Assembly (NCBI GenBank): GCA_041591915.1
Contig: JBFHRB010000121.1
Coordinates: 1 to 9,946, forward strand
DNA length: 9,946 bases
Direction: 5' to 3'
DNA from: JBFHRB01 sp041591915
GTDB lineage: Bacteria; Actinomycetota; Nitriliruptoria; Nitriliruptorales; Nitriliruptoraceae
Shown: piece by piece, positions 1 through 5,679 of the stretch
Layout: each line of letters opens with the position of its first letter
Numbering within the stretch: the first letter of the stretch is position 1
Notes under the pieces: model-generated
What the model was told of the DNA's origin: nothing
What the model saw: the letters and a program-made list of their open reading frames with translations, nothing else
Database searches by the model: none
Position numbers and translations under genes: made by a program

Positions 1-1
1 G

Positions 2-538
2 GAGCGTCGCCGGAAGGGGCAACGCGTCACCGTGGCGGCGGTGGTCATCGGCATCGTCACGCTGGTGACCATCGTCTTCGTCGTGGCGGTCTCGCTGATT
101 CCGGACCCGCGTCCGGAGATCGCCGTGGCCGAGGAGTTCCTCGGGGGCCTCTACGGCGGCGACGCGACGTCCGTCTACGGCCTCACCACCCCGACGTACC
201 AGGCCGTCGTCTTCGCCAGTGACCTCGAGCTGCTCGCGGCGACGCTCACCGAGCTCGCCGGACCGGACGTCGAACTCGATCTGGTCGGGGCGCAGCGGCA
301 GCCGTCGGGGCCCCCGCTCGTCTCGGTGGTGGGCTACACCGGGACGTCGGCGATCGGCCCGGTCCGAGGGGTCCTCACGATGATCGAGGTCACGGCCGGT
401 GAATGGCGGGTGTCCGACGTCAGCTACCGCTTCCCGGACGCGCCGACGGATGCGGCGGTCCGGCTGGACGAGGTGACGCGCCTGCTCAACGAGCAGATCG
501 CGGATCGCATCGCGCAGCTGCAGCCCCCGGGCGGCTGA
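2..538 (+). CDS. Membrane-anchored protein with NTF2-like-sized extracytoplasmic domain (5'-partial)
   Basis: The reading frame is open to the left edge, so this gene is probably truncated. The residues before the first in-window GTG (position 32) are ERRRKGQRVT, a basic stretch that suits the cytoplasmic side of the following helix, and no well-spaced ribosome site precedes that GTG. One transmembrane segment follows (roughly AAVVIGIVTLVTIVFVVAVSL). A domain of about 140 residues lies beyond it, presumably outside the cell. This domain begins with helix-like RPEIAVAEEFLGGLYGGD and ends with beta-rich sequence (VLTMIEVTAGEWRVSDVSYRF), an order typical of small NTF2-like or lipoprotein-type domains. 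It resembles the next gene product (RPE..VA..FL, then a T.P motif, L..L and E.AG), so the two look like tandem paralogues. Function unknown. The coding assignment is firm; the fold is inferred. Confidence 0.75.
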   Translation, partial: ERRRKGQRVTVAAVVIGIVTLVTIVFVVAVSLIPDPRPEIAVAEEFLGGLYGGDATSVYGLTTPTYQAVVFASDLELLAATLTELAGPDVELDLVGAQRQPSGPPLVSVVGYTGTSAIGPVRGVLTMIEVTAGEWRVSDVSYRFPDAPTDAAVRLDEVTRLLNEQIADRIAQLQPPGG

Positions 539-540
539 CG

Positions 541-1041
541 ATGGCCGGCATCTGGGCCGACCCCCCGGATGAGGAGCCGCCGCGGCGGTGGTTCGCCTGG
601 GCCAACACGACGACGCGGGCGGTCATCATCGCCTTCGCGCTGACGGGCATCGCCGTGGCGACGCAGGGGATCCTCGAGCGGCTCGAGCGGCCGGAGCGGA
701 CCGTGGCCCTCGCCTTCCTCGAGTCGGCGTTCCGCGGAGAGCAGGCCCGGGCCGTCGCCTTCACCCAGCCCGGTGTCGGGTTCCTGAACGATCCGGCGAA
801 CCTCGCCACGCTCGTCGCGCCGTTCGTCGAGCAGGCCGGCGACCTCGGCGCCGTGCAGCTGCTCGACGAGCGCTGGCTGGAGGCCCCCGGGGTCGGTGGC
901 GAGGCCGCGTACTGCGTGGTGGGCGCCGACAGGATCATCACGGGCCGCGTCGAGCTCGTCGCCGGTGCCGAGGGCGAGCCACGCGTCGCCTTCTTCTCGC
1001 GCCTGTTCGCACCGGAACCTCCGCAGGGCTGCGTCAGGTGA
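541..1041 (+). CDS. Membrane-anchored protein, likely paralogue of the upstream gene
   Basis: Encodes 166 residues. The ATG lies two bases after the upstream stop codon, so expression is probably by translational coupling; no clear Shine-Dalgarno is visible. The N-terminus is acidic and proline-rich (MAGIWADPPDEEPPRRW), followed by one transmembrane helix at about residues 27-45 (RAVIIAFALTGIAVATQGI). An extracytoplasmic domain begins RPERTVALAFLESAFRGE. That opening matches the opening of the preceding protein's domain in pattern and in distance from the helix. The domain has two cysteines, one in AAYCVV and one near the C-terminus (PQGCVR), which could form a disulfide outside the cell; the neighbour lacks them. 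No enzyme motif is visible. A role as a small cell-envelope protein is only an inference. Confidence 0.8.
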   Translation: MAGIWADPPDEEPPRRWFAWANTTTRAVIIAFALTGIAVATQGILERLERPERTVALAFLESAFRGEQARAVAFTQPGVGFLNDPANLATLVAPFVEQAGDLGAVQLLDERWLEAPGVGGEAAYCVVGADRIITGRVELVAGAEGEPRVAFFSRLFAPEPPQGCVR

Positions 1042-1081
1042 GCGATCGCGCACGCATCCGGCGACGCAGTGTCACCTCGGC

Positions 1082-1103
1082 CATACTGTGAGCGAGGGGG
1101 AGG
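1082..1103 (+). promoter_or_regulatory. Possible -10 element and ribosome binding site for the gene at 1109
   Basis: The 67-bp gap after the previous stop holds CATACTGT, which contains TACTGT (1084-1089) and fits the actinobacterial TAnnnT -10 pattern. No convincing -35 box is seen. A purine-rich GAGGGGGAGG at 1094-1103 lies five bases before the GTG at 1109 and supports that GTG over those at 1088 and 1103. The -10 call is weak; the ribosome site is better supported. Confidence 0.35.
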
Positions 1104-1108
1104 TGCCC

Positions 1109-1645
1109 GTGGGGCGGAGTGACCTCGACGAGCTGATCGTCCCGCTGGACCGCGGGCGCATGAAGGGCCCCTTCGCGCTCGTCGTCGGACTCCTCCTCGT
1201 CGGCGCCATCGTCGTGTCGAACAACACCGTGGCCGGTGTCGCCATCATCGTGCTGAGCGCACCGCTCTTCCTGCTGCTGCGCCTGCGGTTCGGGAGCAAC
1301 TGGGAACTGCGTGCCGGCCAGCTCGGCATCCAGGTCCGCAACACCCCGCCCATCGGGTGGGCGGACGTCGCCAACCTGCAGACCCTGCTCGGTGCCGGGG
1401 GGAGCATCATCGTCATGCCGAGGCCCGAGTACTGGGACCAGGTCGACCTGGGCTGGTACGAGCGGCTGGCGGTCCGCATCAACGGGGCCAGCCTCCGTGG
1501 GCGGTGCTACGTCGCCAACGTGGGTGACGACGATCGCGCGGACGCGATCGTGAGCCGGCTGCGTCGCATCCACAAGGAGCAGCAGCCCGAGGCCTTCGAG
1601 GCGAGGCCCGCGTCGGAGCTGCCCGACTGGGAGCTCGGCGGCTGA
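1109..1645 (+). CDS. Two-helix membrane protein, STM3941/bacterial PH-like architecture
   Basis: Encodes 178 residues from GTG, chosen because a strong purine-rich ribosome site sits five bases upstream; in-frame GTGs at 1088 and 1103 are alternatives. A short basic N-terminus (LDRGRMKG) precedes two hydrophobic helices at about residues 17-33 (FALVVGLLLVGAIVVS) and 38-54 (AGVAIIVLSAPLFLLL). A cytoplasmic part of about 120 residues follows. Its beta-strand-rich start (WELRAGQLGIQVRN, then IGWADVANLQ) is what PH-like membrane proteins of the STM3941/YdbS kind show: a helical hairpin, then a strand with a conserved IxWxD(V/I) turn. The tail is charged (RIHKEQQPEAFEA). No catalytic motif is visible. 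The family assignment is from architecture only. The stop codon abuts the stop of the convergent dehydrogenase gene. Confidence 0.8.
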   Translation: MGRSDLDELIVPLDRGRMKGPFALVVGLLLVGAIVVSNNTVAGVAIIVLSAPLFLLLRLRFGSNWELRAGQLGIQVRNTPPIGWADVANLQTLLGAGGSIIVMPRPEYWDQVDLGWYERLAVRINGASLRGRCYVANVGDDDRADAIVSRLRRIHKEQQPEAFEARPASELPDWELGG

Positions 1646-2710
1646 TCAGTCGCCGTAGGCGACGACCATCCGGATCGGGTGCTCCTCGCGCGTGGCCAGC
1701 AGCTCGAGTGCGCGCGGGAAGCCGTCGATGTCGAAGCGGTGCGTGATCGAGCGGCTGAGGTCGAGGCGCCCCGACTCGAGCAGGTCCATCAGCTCGTTGA
1801 GGTCCTGCGCGTTCGACCCGAACGACCCGACCACCTCCAGCTCCTGGGAGACGAAGAGGGCCTCGGGCAGGAGCCTCATCGGCTCGGGCGTCAGGCCGAC
1901 GATCGTGGCGCGTCCGCCGGGCTTGAGGCACTTGACGGCCTGGTCGACCGTGTCGTTGGTGCCCACGAACTCGAAGCTCTTGTCGACCCCGCCACCGGTC
2001 ATCAACCGGATCCGCTTGGCGACGCTGCCCTCCCTCGCGTCGACGACCTCGTCCGCGCCCCACTCCTTCGCGCGCTCGAGGTTGACGTCGTCGATGTCGA
2101 CGCCGATGACCGACGCGCCCGCGAGCTTCGCCAGCAGGATCGCGTGCATGCCGAGCCCGCCGAGGCCGAAGATCGCGGCGGTCACGCCCTCGCCGATGCC
2201 GCCTCGCTTGAGTGCGTGGTAGGGGGTCGCGACCGCGTCGGTGAGGATCGCGGCCTGCTCGAACGGGATCGTCGACGGGACCGGGATCAGGAACTTGGCG
2301 TCGGCGACGGCGTACTCGGCCTGTGCGCCGTCGGCGTCGACCCCCGGGATGGTGATGTCACGGCAGATCGCCTCGCGCCCGGCCTGGCAGTACCCGCAGA
2401 CCCCGCACGTCTGCGCCATCTGGAAGGCGACGCGGTCGCCCGGCAACCACCCGTCGACCCCGTCGCCGACGTCGGCGACGACCCCCGCCGGCTCGTGGCC
2501 GAGTACCTGGGGCAGCGACGGGCCGTGCGGCGTCACGCCCGCGACCACGTGGAGGTCCGAGGCGCAGACGCCGCAGGCCTTGACCTGGACGAGGACCTGG
2601 CCGGGGCCGGGCTCCGGTACCGCCACCTCGTCGATACGGACGTCGGGCAGCGTGTCGTGCGAGCCGACGGCGTGCAGTCGAGCCGCACGCATGGTGGTGG
2701 GGATCGACAT
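1646..2710 (-). CDS. Zinc-dependent alcohol dehydrogenase (MDR superfamily)
   Basis: Encodes 354 residues, a normal length for medium-chain dehydrogenases. It should oxidise an alcohol, or reduce the carbonyl, with a nicotinamide cofactor in the cytoplasm; the substrate is not readable. Catalytic-zinc residues are visible: Cys49 in GVCASDLH and His72-Glu73 in GHEPAG, with Asp158 a possible further ligand. Structural-zinc cysteines 102, 105, 108 and 116 form the intact C-x2-C-x2-C-x7-C lobe. The Rossmann motif GLGGLG is at 182-187, and Asp205 at the end of the second strand (VIGVDID) suggests NAD rather than NADP. The ATG overlaps the upstream stop by one base (TGATG), with GGAGG (2718-2722) seven bases before it, so the start is well supported. 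It is the last gene of the minus-strand operon. Confidence 0.93.
   Translation of the reverse strand: MSIPTTMRAARLHAVGSHDTLPDVRIDEVAVPEPGPGQVLVQVKACGVCASDLHVVAGVTPHGPSLPQVLGHEPAGVVADVGDGVDGWLPGDRVAFQMAQTCGVCGYCQAGREAICRDITIPGVDADGAQAEYAVADAKFLIPVPSTIPFEQAAILTDAVATPYHALKRGGIGEGVTAAIFGLGGLGMHAILLAKLAGASVIGVDIDDVNLERAKEWGADEVVDAREGSVAKRIRLMTGGGVDKSFEFVGTNDTVDQAVKCLKPGGRATIVGLTPEPMRLLPEALFVSQELEVVGSFGSNAQDLNELMDLLESGRLDLSRSITHRFDIDGFPRALELLATREEHPIRMVVAYGD
1649..1663. terminator. Small hairpin at the convergent gene ends
   Basis: GTCGCC-GTA-GGCGAC is a perfect 6-bp stem with a 3-base loop. It lies just past the plus-strand stop and inside the last codons of the minus-strand dehydrogenase. With no gap between the two genes, this is the only visible candidate for ending the plus-strand transcript. 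It has no T-tract and may be chance in GC-rich DNA. Confidence 0.25.
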
Positions 2711-3126
2711 CACGTGGCCTCCGGCGGCGGGGCGTCCGAGCCATCGTCGCCGGGCCACGGCGGGAGGTCGTCGAGCGAGATCTGGCGTGGCTTCTCGCCC
2801 TGGTCGAACTGGCGCATCCGCTTCGGGTAGCCGACGATGCCGGCGTCGTAGAGCGGGATCGAGTGCTTCGTGCACACCTTCTCGGCGTTGTTGCGGTCCT
2901 TGACCGGCCGACGGATGTACTCGCCGTCCGCCGCCACGAGCAGCAGCGTCGTCGAGTAGATCGCCGTCTTCGGCTCGAGGTAGCCCTCGACGCCGGTGCG
3001 GCTCGCGATGAACTCCTCGAGGTCCTTGACGGACTCGCCGCTCGGTGCCGCGGTCGACTTGCTCGGCGCCTTCCGCTGCTTCGTCTCGCCCTTGAGCCAG
3101 GCGCGGATGTTGTCGAAGAAGCTCAC
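2710..3126 (-). CDS. Uncharacterised 138-residue protein
   Basis: I do not recognise a characterised family. The GTG start overlaps the stop of the upstream acetyltransferase by four bases (GTGA), and its own stop shares one base with the dehydrogenase ATG, so it is coupled on both sides. Residues 1-13 (MSFFDNIRAWLKG) form a likely amphipathic helix, followed by a basic, Ser/Pro-rich linker (14-30). A compact domain of about 75 residues follows (33-110). Striking parts are LEEFIASRTGVEGYLEPKTA, a strand-rich STTLLLVAADGEYIRRPV, and a basic AGIVGYPKRMRQF. The C-terminus is acidic and Pro-rich (PPWPGDDGSDAPPPEAT), probably disordered. There is one cysteine (Cys85) and no signal peptide or membrane helix, so it is likely cytoplasmic. 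The core composition looks like a folded, conserved domain. Confidence 0.85.
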   Translation of the reverse strand: MSFFDNIRAWLKGETKQRKAPSKSTAAPSGESVKDLEEFIASRTGVEGYLEPKTAIYSTTLLLVAADGEYIRRPVKDRNNAEKVCTKHSIPLYDAGIVGYPKRMRQFDQGEKPRQISLDDLPPWPGDDGSDAPPPEAT

Positions 3127-3938
3127 GTACGTGCCTGCCGGTAGACCCGGAAGTCGATGATCCGGCGGAACCCGAGCGACTCGAGCAGCCCGACGCTGTC
3201 GGGCGTCGCGATGGCCACCGCCGCCCCGTAGCCGAGGGCCGACGCGTCGTGCATGGCGCGGGCGACGACGTGCGAGGCGAAGCCGCCATGCCGGTCCTCG
3301 GGGCGGGTGACGACGCCGGTCACCCCGGCGCTGTCCGTCGTGCAGAGCAGCGCGCCTGCGCACCGCATCATCTCGCCATGGCGGATGCCGTAGATCGCGC
3401 CGTGCTGCCACGGGCGAGCGTGGCGCAGGATGGCACGCGCGAGGTCCTCGAACAGGAGGCGGTCGTCCACGCCCCACCCGAAGCCCGTGGCCGTCACGTC
3501 TGCGATCCGAGCCGCGTCCGACGTGGTCGTGATGAGTTCGGGGTGATGGTCGGGGTCGTGGTGGGCGAGCTCGTCGCCGCCCAGCTCGCTCGTGGCCATG
3601 CCCTGCTGAACAGGGAGCGGGAGGTACCCGCGGGTGCGGAGCAGCCCGTCGACCTCGCCCGTCGCCTTGTCGCCCTCGATCCAGAGGGTGTGTGGCAGAT
3701 CGCCGTAGAAGTCGGCGACCTCGGACATGGCCACGTCGAACTGCTCCATGTCGAGGGCCGTGGCGCGGTTGAACAGGCTCGGGCGACCGACGTGCGCGAG
3801 GATCCCGTGGTCGGTGACGTGCACGGCGCCGTCGGTGGCGTTGTGGCCCATCCCGATGAGCTCGAGGCGGAGGTGGTCGCGGATGGCATCAGCCAGCGCC
3901 GCGTCGGTCCAGGTCCGGCGATCCTCGACGACACCCAC
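3123..3938 (-). CDS. GNAT-family N-acetyltransferase
   Basis: Likely transfers an acetyl group from acetyl-CoA to an unknown acceptor. In the C-terminal part, VTGVVTRPEDRHGGFASHVV holds the acetyl-CoA-binding strand and the R-x-x-G-x-A pyrophosphate loop (RHGGFA). The helix ARAMHDASALGYGAAVAI and LLESLGFRRIIDFRVYR follow, the usual GNAT ending. The N-terminal half (AHVGRPSLFNRATALDM, then HTLWIEGD and LRTRGYLPL) looks like a degenerate first GNAT repeat, as in many two-domain actinobacterial members. I prefer the GTG at 3938 (271 residues) because GGAGG lies 11 bases upstream. A TTG at 3980 would add 14 residues, but its GGGAG is only two bases away. The stop overlaps the next GTG by four bases. 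The epimerase gene ends about 75 bases upstream. Confidence 0.88.
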   Translation of the reverse strand: MGVVEDRRTWTDAALADAIRDHLRLELIGMGHNATDGAVHVTDHGILAHVGRPSLFNRATALDMEQFDVAMSEVADFYGDLPHTLWIEGDKATGEVDGLLRTRGYLPLPVQQGMATSELGGDELAHHDPDHHPELITTTSDAARIADVTATGFGWGVDDRLLFEDLARAILRHARPWQHGAIYGIRHGEMMRCAGALLCTTDSAGVTGVVTRPEDRHGGFASHVVARAMHDASALGYGAAVAIATPDSVGLLESLGFRRIIDFRVYRQART

Positions 3939-4013
3939 GTCCGATCCGACCTCCGCTCCAGCGACCGGCGAGGCTACCAACGCTCCCGGCGCGTGACCGG
4001 GGAGTCGACCGCC

Positions 4014-4424
4014 TCAGTGGTCCTCGTTCTCGACGAGCTCGACGAGGACGCCGTTGGTGCCCTTGGGGTGGACGAACGCGACCATGTGGCCGCCGCCGCC
4101 CTTGCGTGGAGCCTCGTCGATCAGCCGGACGCCCTGCTCGCGGAGGTGGTCGAGGGACTCGCCGACCGAGTCGACGCCGAAGCCGACGTGATGCAGGCCC
4201 GGCCCGTTCTTCGCGAGGTACTTGGCGATCGGCGAGTCCTCGCGCGTCGCCTGCAGGAGCTGGATGTACACGCCGCCGACGTTGAGCATGGCCTCCTCGA
4301 CGCCGTCGGAGTCCACCACCTCGCGGTACTCGGGCTCGAGGCCGAACGCCTGTCGGTAGAACTCCAGGGATTCGTCGAGGTCCTCGACGGCGATGGCGAT
4401 CTGGTCGATGCGGGTGACGTTCAC
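4014..4424 (-). CDS. mce: Methylmalonyl-CoA epimerase (VOC superfamily)
   Basis: Encodes 136 residues, the usual length. It interconverts (R)- and (S)-methylmalonyl-CoA, linking propionyl-CoA carboxylation with the B12-dependent mutase. Two VOC beta-alpha-beta units are visible: residues 3-60 (RIDQIAIAVEDLDESLEFYR to VYIQLLQAT) and 76-131 (GLHHVGFGV to GVLVELV). Family hallmarks are REDSPIAKYLAKNGPGLHHV and AFVHPKGTNGVLVEL. From memory of the Propionibacterium shermanii enzyme, the metal ligands map to residue 8, Gln55, His79 and Glu129, and the catalytic Glu to Glu44 (GVEEAM). Residue 8 is Gln (CAG) instead of the expected His in the IDH(I/V) motif, which is unusual. The GTG start overlaps the upstream stop (GTGA), with CGGAG about seven bases before it. 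The identification is confident; activity with the altered ligand is untested. Confidence 0.92.
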   Translation of the reverse strand: MNVTRIDQIAIAVEDLDESLEFYRQAFGLEPEYREVVDSDGVEEAMLNVGGVYIQLLQATREDSPIAKYLAKNGPGLHHVGFGVDSVGESLDHLREQGVRLIDEAPRKGGGGHMVAFVHPKGTNGVLVELVENEDH

Positions 4425-5557
4425 CGTTGTGCTCCGGGGGCGGGTGGTGCGGGAGCGTACGGCGCGGCAACGAGGAGGGAGAGACCGAGCCCGACGGCGC
4501 TGCTCCAGGCGACGATCCCGAACGTGAACTCAGGATCCCAGCCGAGCCCGACGCGCCACGCGAGCAGGGCGAGGTAGGACCCGACGAGCAGGGGCGGGAT
4601 CGTCGCGCCGACGATCCGCAGTGGCGTGGTCCCGACGCCCAGCCGACCGAGCAGCACGTCGGCCACGAGCCCGGCGAGCACCGCACTGGGCACCAGCGCC
4701 ACGAGGTTGAACTCGTGCAGTCCGGCCACCATCAGGGCCGGTACGCCGAACAGGATCGTCGCGCTCCCGAACGGGAGCCGCCAGCGCCGGGCGAGGAGCA
4801 GCAGCGTCCCGAGGAAGAGGATGACCGGGGTGAAGAGGCTGGCCATGCCCTGCAGGACCACGAGCTGTTCGAGGTCGGCCGACCGAGCCCACCGCATCAT
4901 GCCCGCGCTGGCCCAGTCGTCGAACCAGGGCATCCAGTACATGAAGGCGAACGCGTACAGCGTGAGCACCAACGTGGCGGACATGAGCGTCGCGGCGAAG
5001 GTCCGCAACGACCGGTCGACGGGCGCCGGATCGTGTGAGGCGGCACGCCAGGGGCTCGACAGCACGAGCGTGATGCCGGCGATCAGGAGCACGTGCGTCG
5101 GGGAGTAGAGGGCGTCGACGCTGACCTCGATGCCGTAGCGGATGTGCCAGAGCATGTCGCCCACGCCTCCAACGGCGAACAGGCCGAGCCCCACGATGCC
5201 GAGCCCGTAGCCGTCGGGGATCGCGTCGACGAGGGACCCGCCGCCACGCCGCCGACGTTCGCGGTGCACGAGCCAGAGCATCCACAGCGCCGAGGCCGTG
5301 AAGCCGCTGTAGAACAGGCCGTGCCACGGCGTGAAGAACGTCTCGAGCTGGGCGAGGTTGTTGTGGGCCCAGCCGTCGACGAACAGGCCGATCATCAGCC
5401 ACAGGCCCGCGAGGCCCGTGATGACGTGGTCGCGTTGTCGCAGGCGCGGGTGGGCGTCCGTCGGCGTGAGGTCGGCGGGGGTCTCGGCGGTGATCGTCAT
5501 GTCGGCCCGAGGGGTAGGCGCGCGTCGATCGTCGCGTGCGGCCGACCGGTTGTCCAT
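4421..5557 (-). CDS. Polytopic membrane protein with duplicated intramembrane Asp/His motifs
   Basis: Encodes 378 residues with about ten predicted transmembrane helices (roughly 46-64, 78-97, 116-136, 153-170, 185-208, 238-256, 264-283, 285-305, 312-334, 344-366). The N-terminus is hydrophilic and arginine-rich (about 45 residues), the C-terminus short and Pro/Ala-rich. Polar residues sit inside or at the ends of the first four helices in a repeated pattern: D61-GWA-H65 then P77-W-H79, and D134-MLW-H138 then P153-T-H155. His281 (GLHEFN) is another. Clustered His/Asp in membranes suggests a metal or haem site, or a membrane-embedded enzyme, but I recognise no family. It appears to be the first gene of the minus-strand operon and overlaps mce by four bases. 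No ribosome site precedes the ATG at 5557 or the alternative at 5500, so the start is uncertain and the mRNA could be leaderless. Confidence 0.85.
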   Translation of the reverse strand: MDNRSAARDDRRAPTPRADMTITAETPADLTPTDAHPRLRQRDHVITGLAGLWLMIGLFVDGWAHNNLAQLETFFTPWHGLFYSGFTASALWMLWLVHRERRRRGGGSLVDAIPDGYGLGIVGLGLFAVGGVGDMLWHIRYGIEVSVDALYSPTHVLLIAGITLVLSSPWRAASHDPAPVDRSLRTFAATLMSATLVLTLYAFAFMYWMPWFDDWASAGMMRWARSADLEQLVVLQGMASLFTPVILFLGTLLLLARRWRLPFGSATILFGVPALMVAGLHEFNLVALVPSAVLAGLVADVLLGRLGVGTTPLRIVGATIPPLLVGSYLALLAWRVGLGWDPEFTFGIVAWSSAVGLGLSLLVAAPYAPAPPAPGAQR

Positions 5558-5589
5558 CGGGGAGGTCCCTGAGCTGGCCTCGGGGTGCC

Positions 5590-5617
5590 GGCCCCGGTTG
5601 GGTCGCTGACCGGGGCC
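5590..5617. repeat. 9-bp perfect inverted repeat in the divergent promoter region (operator-like)
   Basis: GGCCCCGGT (5590-5598) and ACCGGGGCC (5609-5617) are exact reverse complements separated by 10 bases. The dyad lies between the divergent membrane-protein and thiolase genes and overlaps the possible -35 of the thiolase promoter. This fits a dimeric repressor site such as a TetR-family operator. An RNA hairpin in the membrane-protein leader is an alternative. Confidence 0.4.
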
Positions 5618-5628
5618 CGTCCTACCCT
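5598..5628 (+). promoter_or_regulatory. Possible promoter of the thiolase gene
   Basis: TTGGGT (5598-5603) and TACCCT (5623-5628) resemble an actinobacterial -35 and a TAnnnT -10, with a 19-base spacer that is slightly long. The -10 ends 51 bases before the ATG. It is the best candidate in this 122-bp region, but sigma sites in GC-rich genomes are weakly defined. Confidence 0.3.
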
Positions 5629-5679
5629 GCGCGAGATGCCGCTCCGGCGGCGCTCCCGCGATCCTCAGGAGGACGTTCC

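Noticed and set aside
403..540. Longer start for the second membrane-anchored protein
   Set aside because: The extra residues come from the frame-shifted end of the first gene. The ATG at 541, just after that stop, gives a sensible N-terminus.
896..1108. Longer start for the two-helix membrane protein
   Set aside because: It would overlap the preceding gene by 146 bases with atypical sequence. The GTG at 1109 has a good ribosome site.
2711..3289. Upstream extension of the alcohol dehydrogenase frame
   Set aside because: The extension lies out of frame over the 138-residue protein and is Arg/Ser-rich nonsense. The ATG at 2710 with GGAGG seven bases upstream is the proper start.
3249..4577. 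Plus-strand open frame of 442 codons across GNAT and mce
   Set aside because: It is antisense to two genes with recognised families; its composition is shadow-like and it has no motif.
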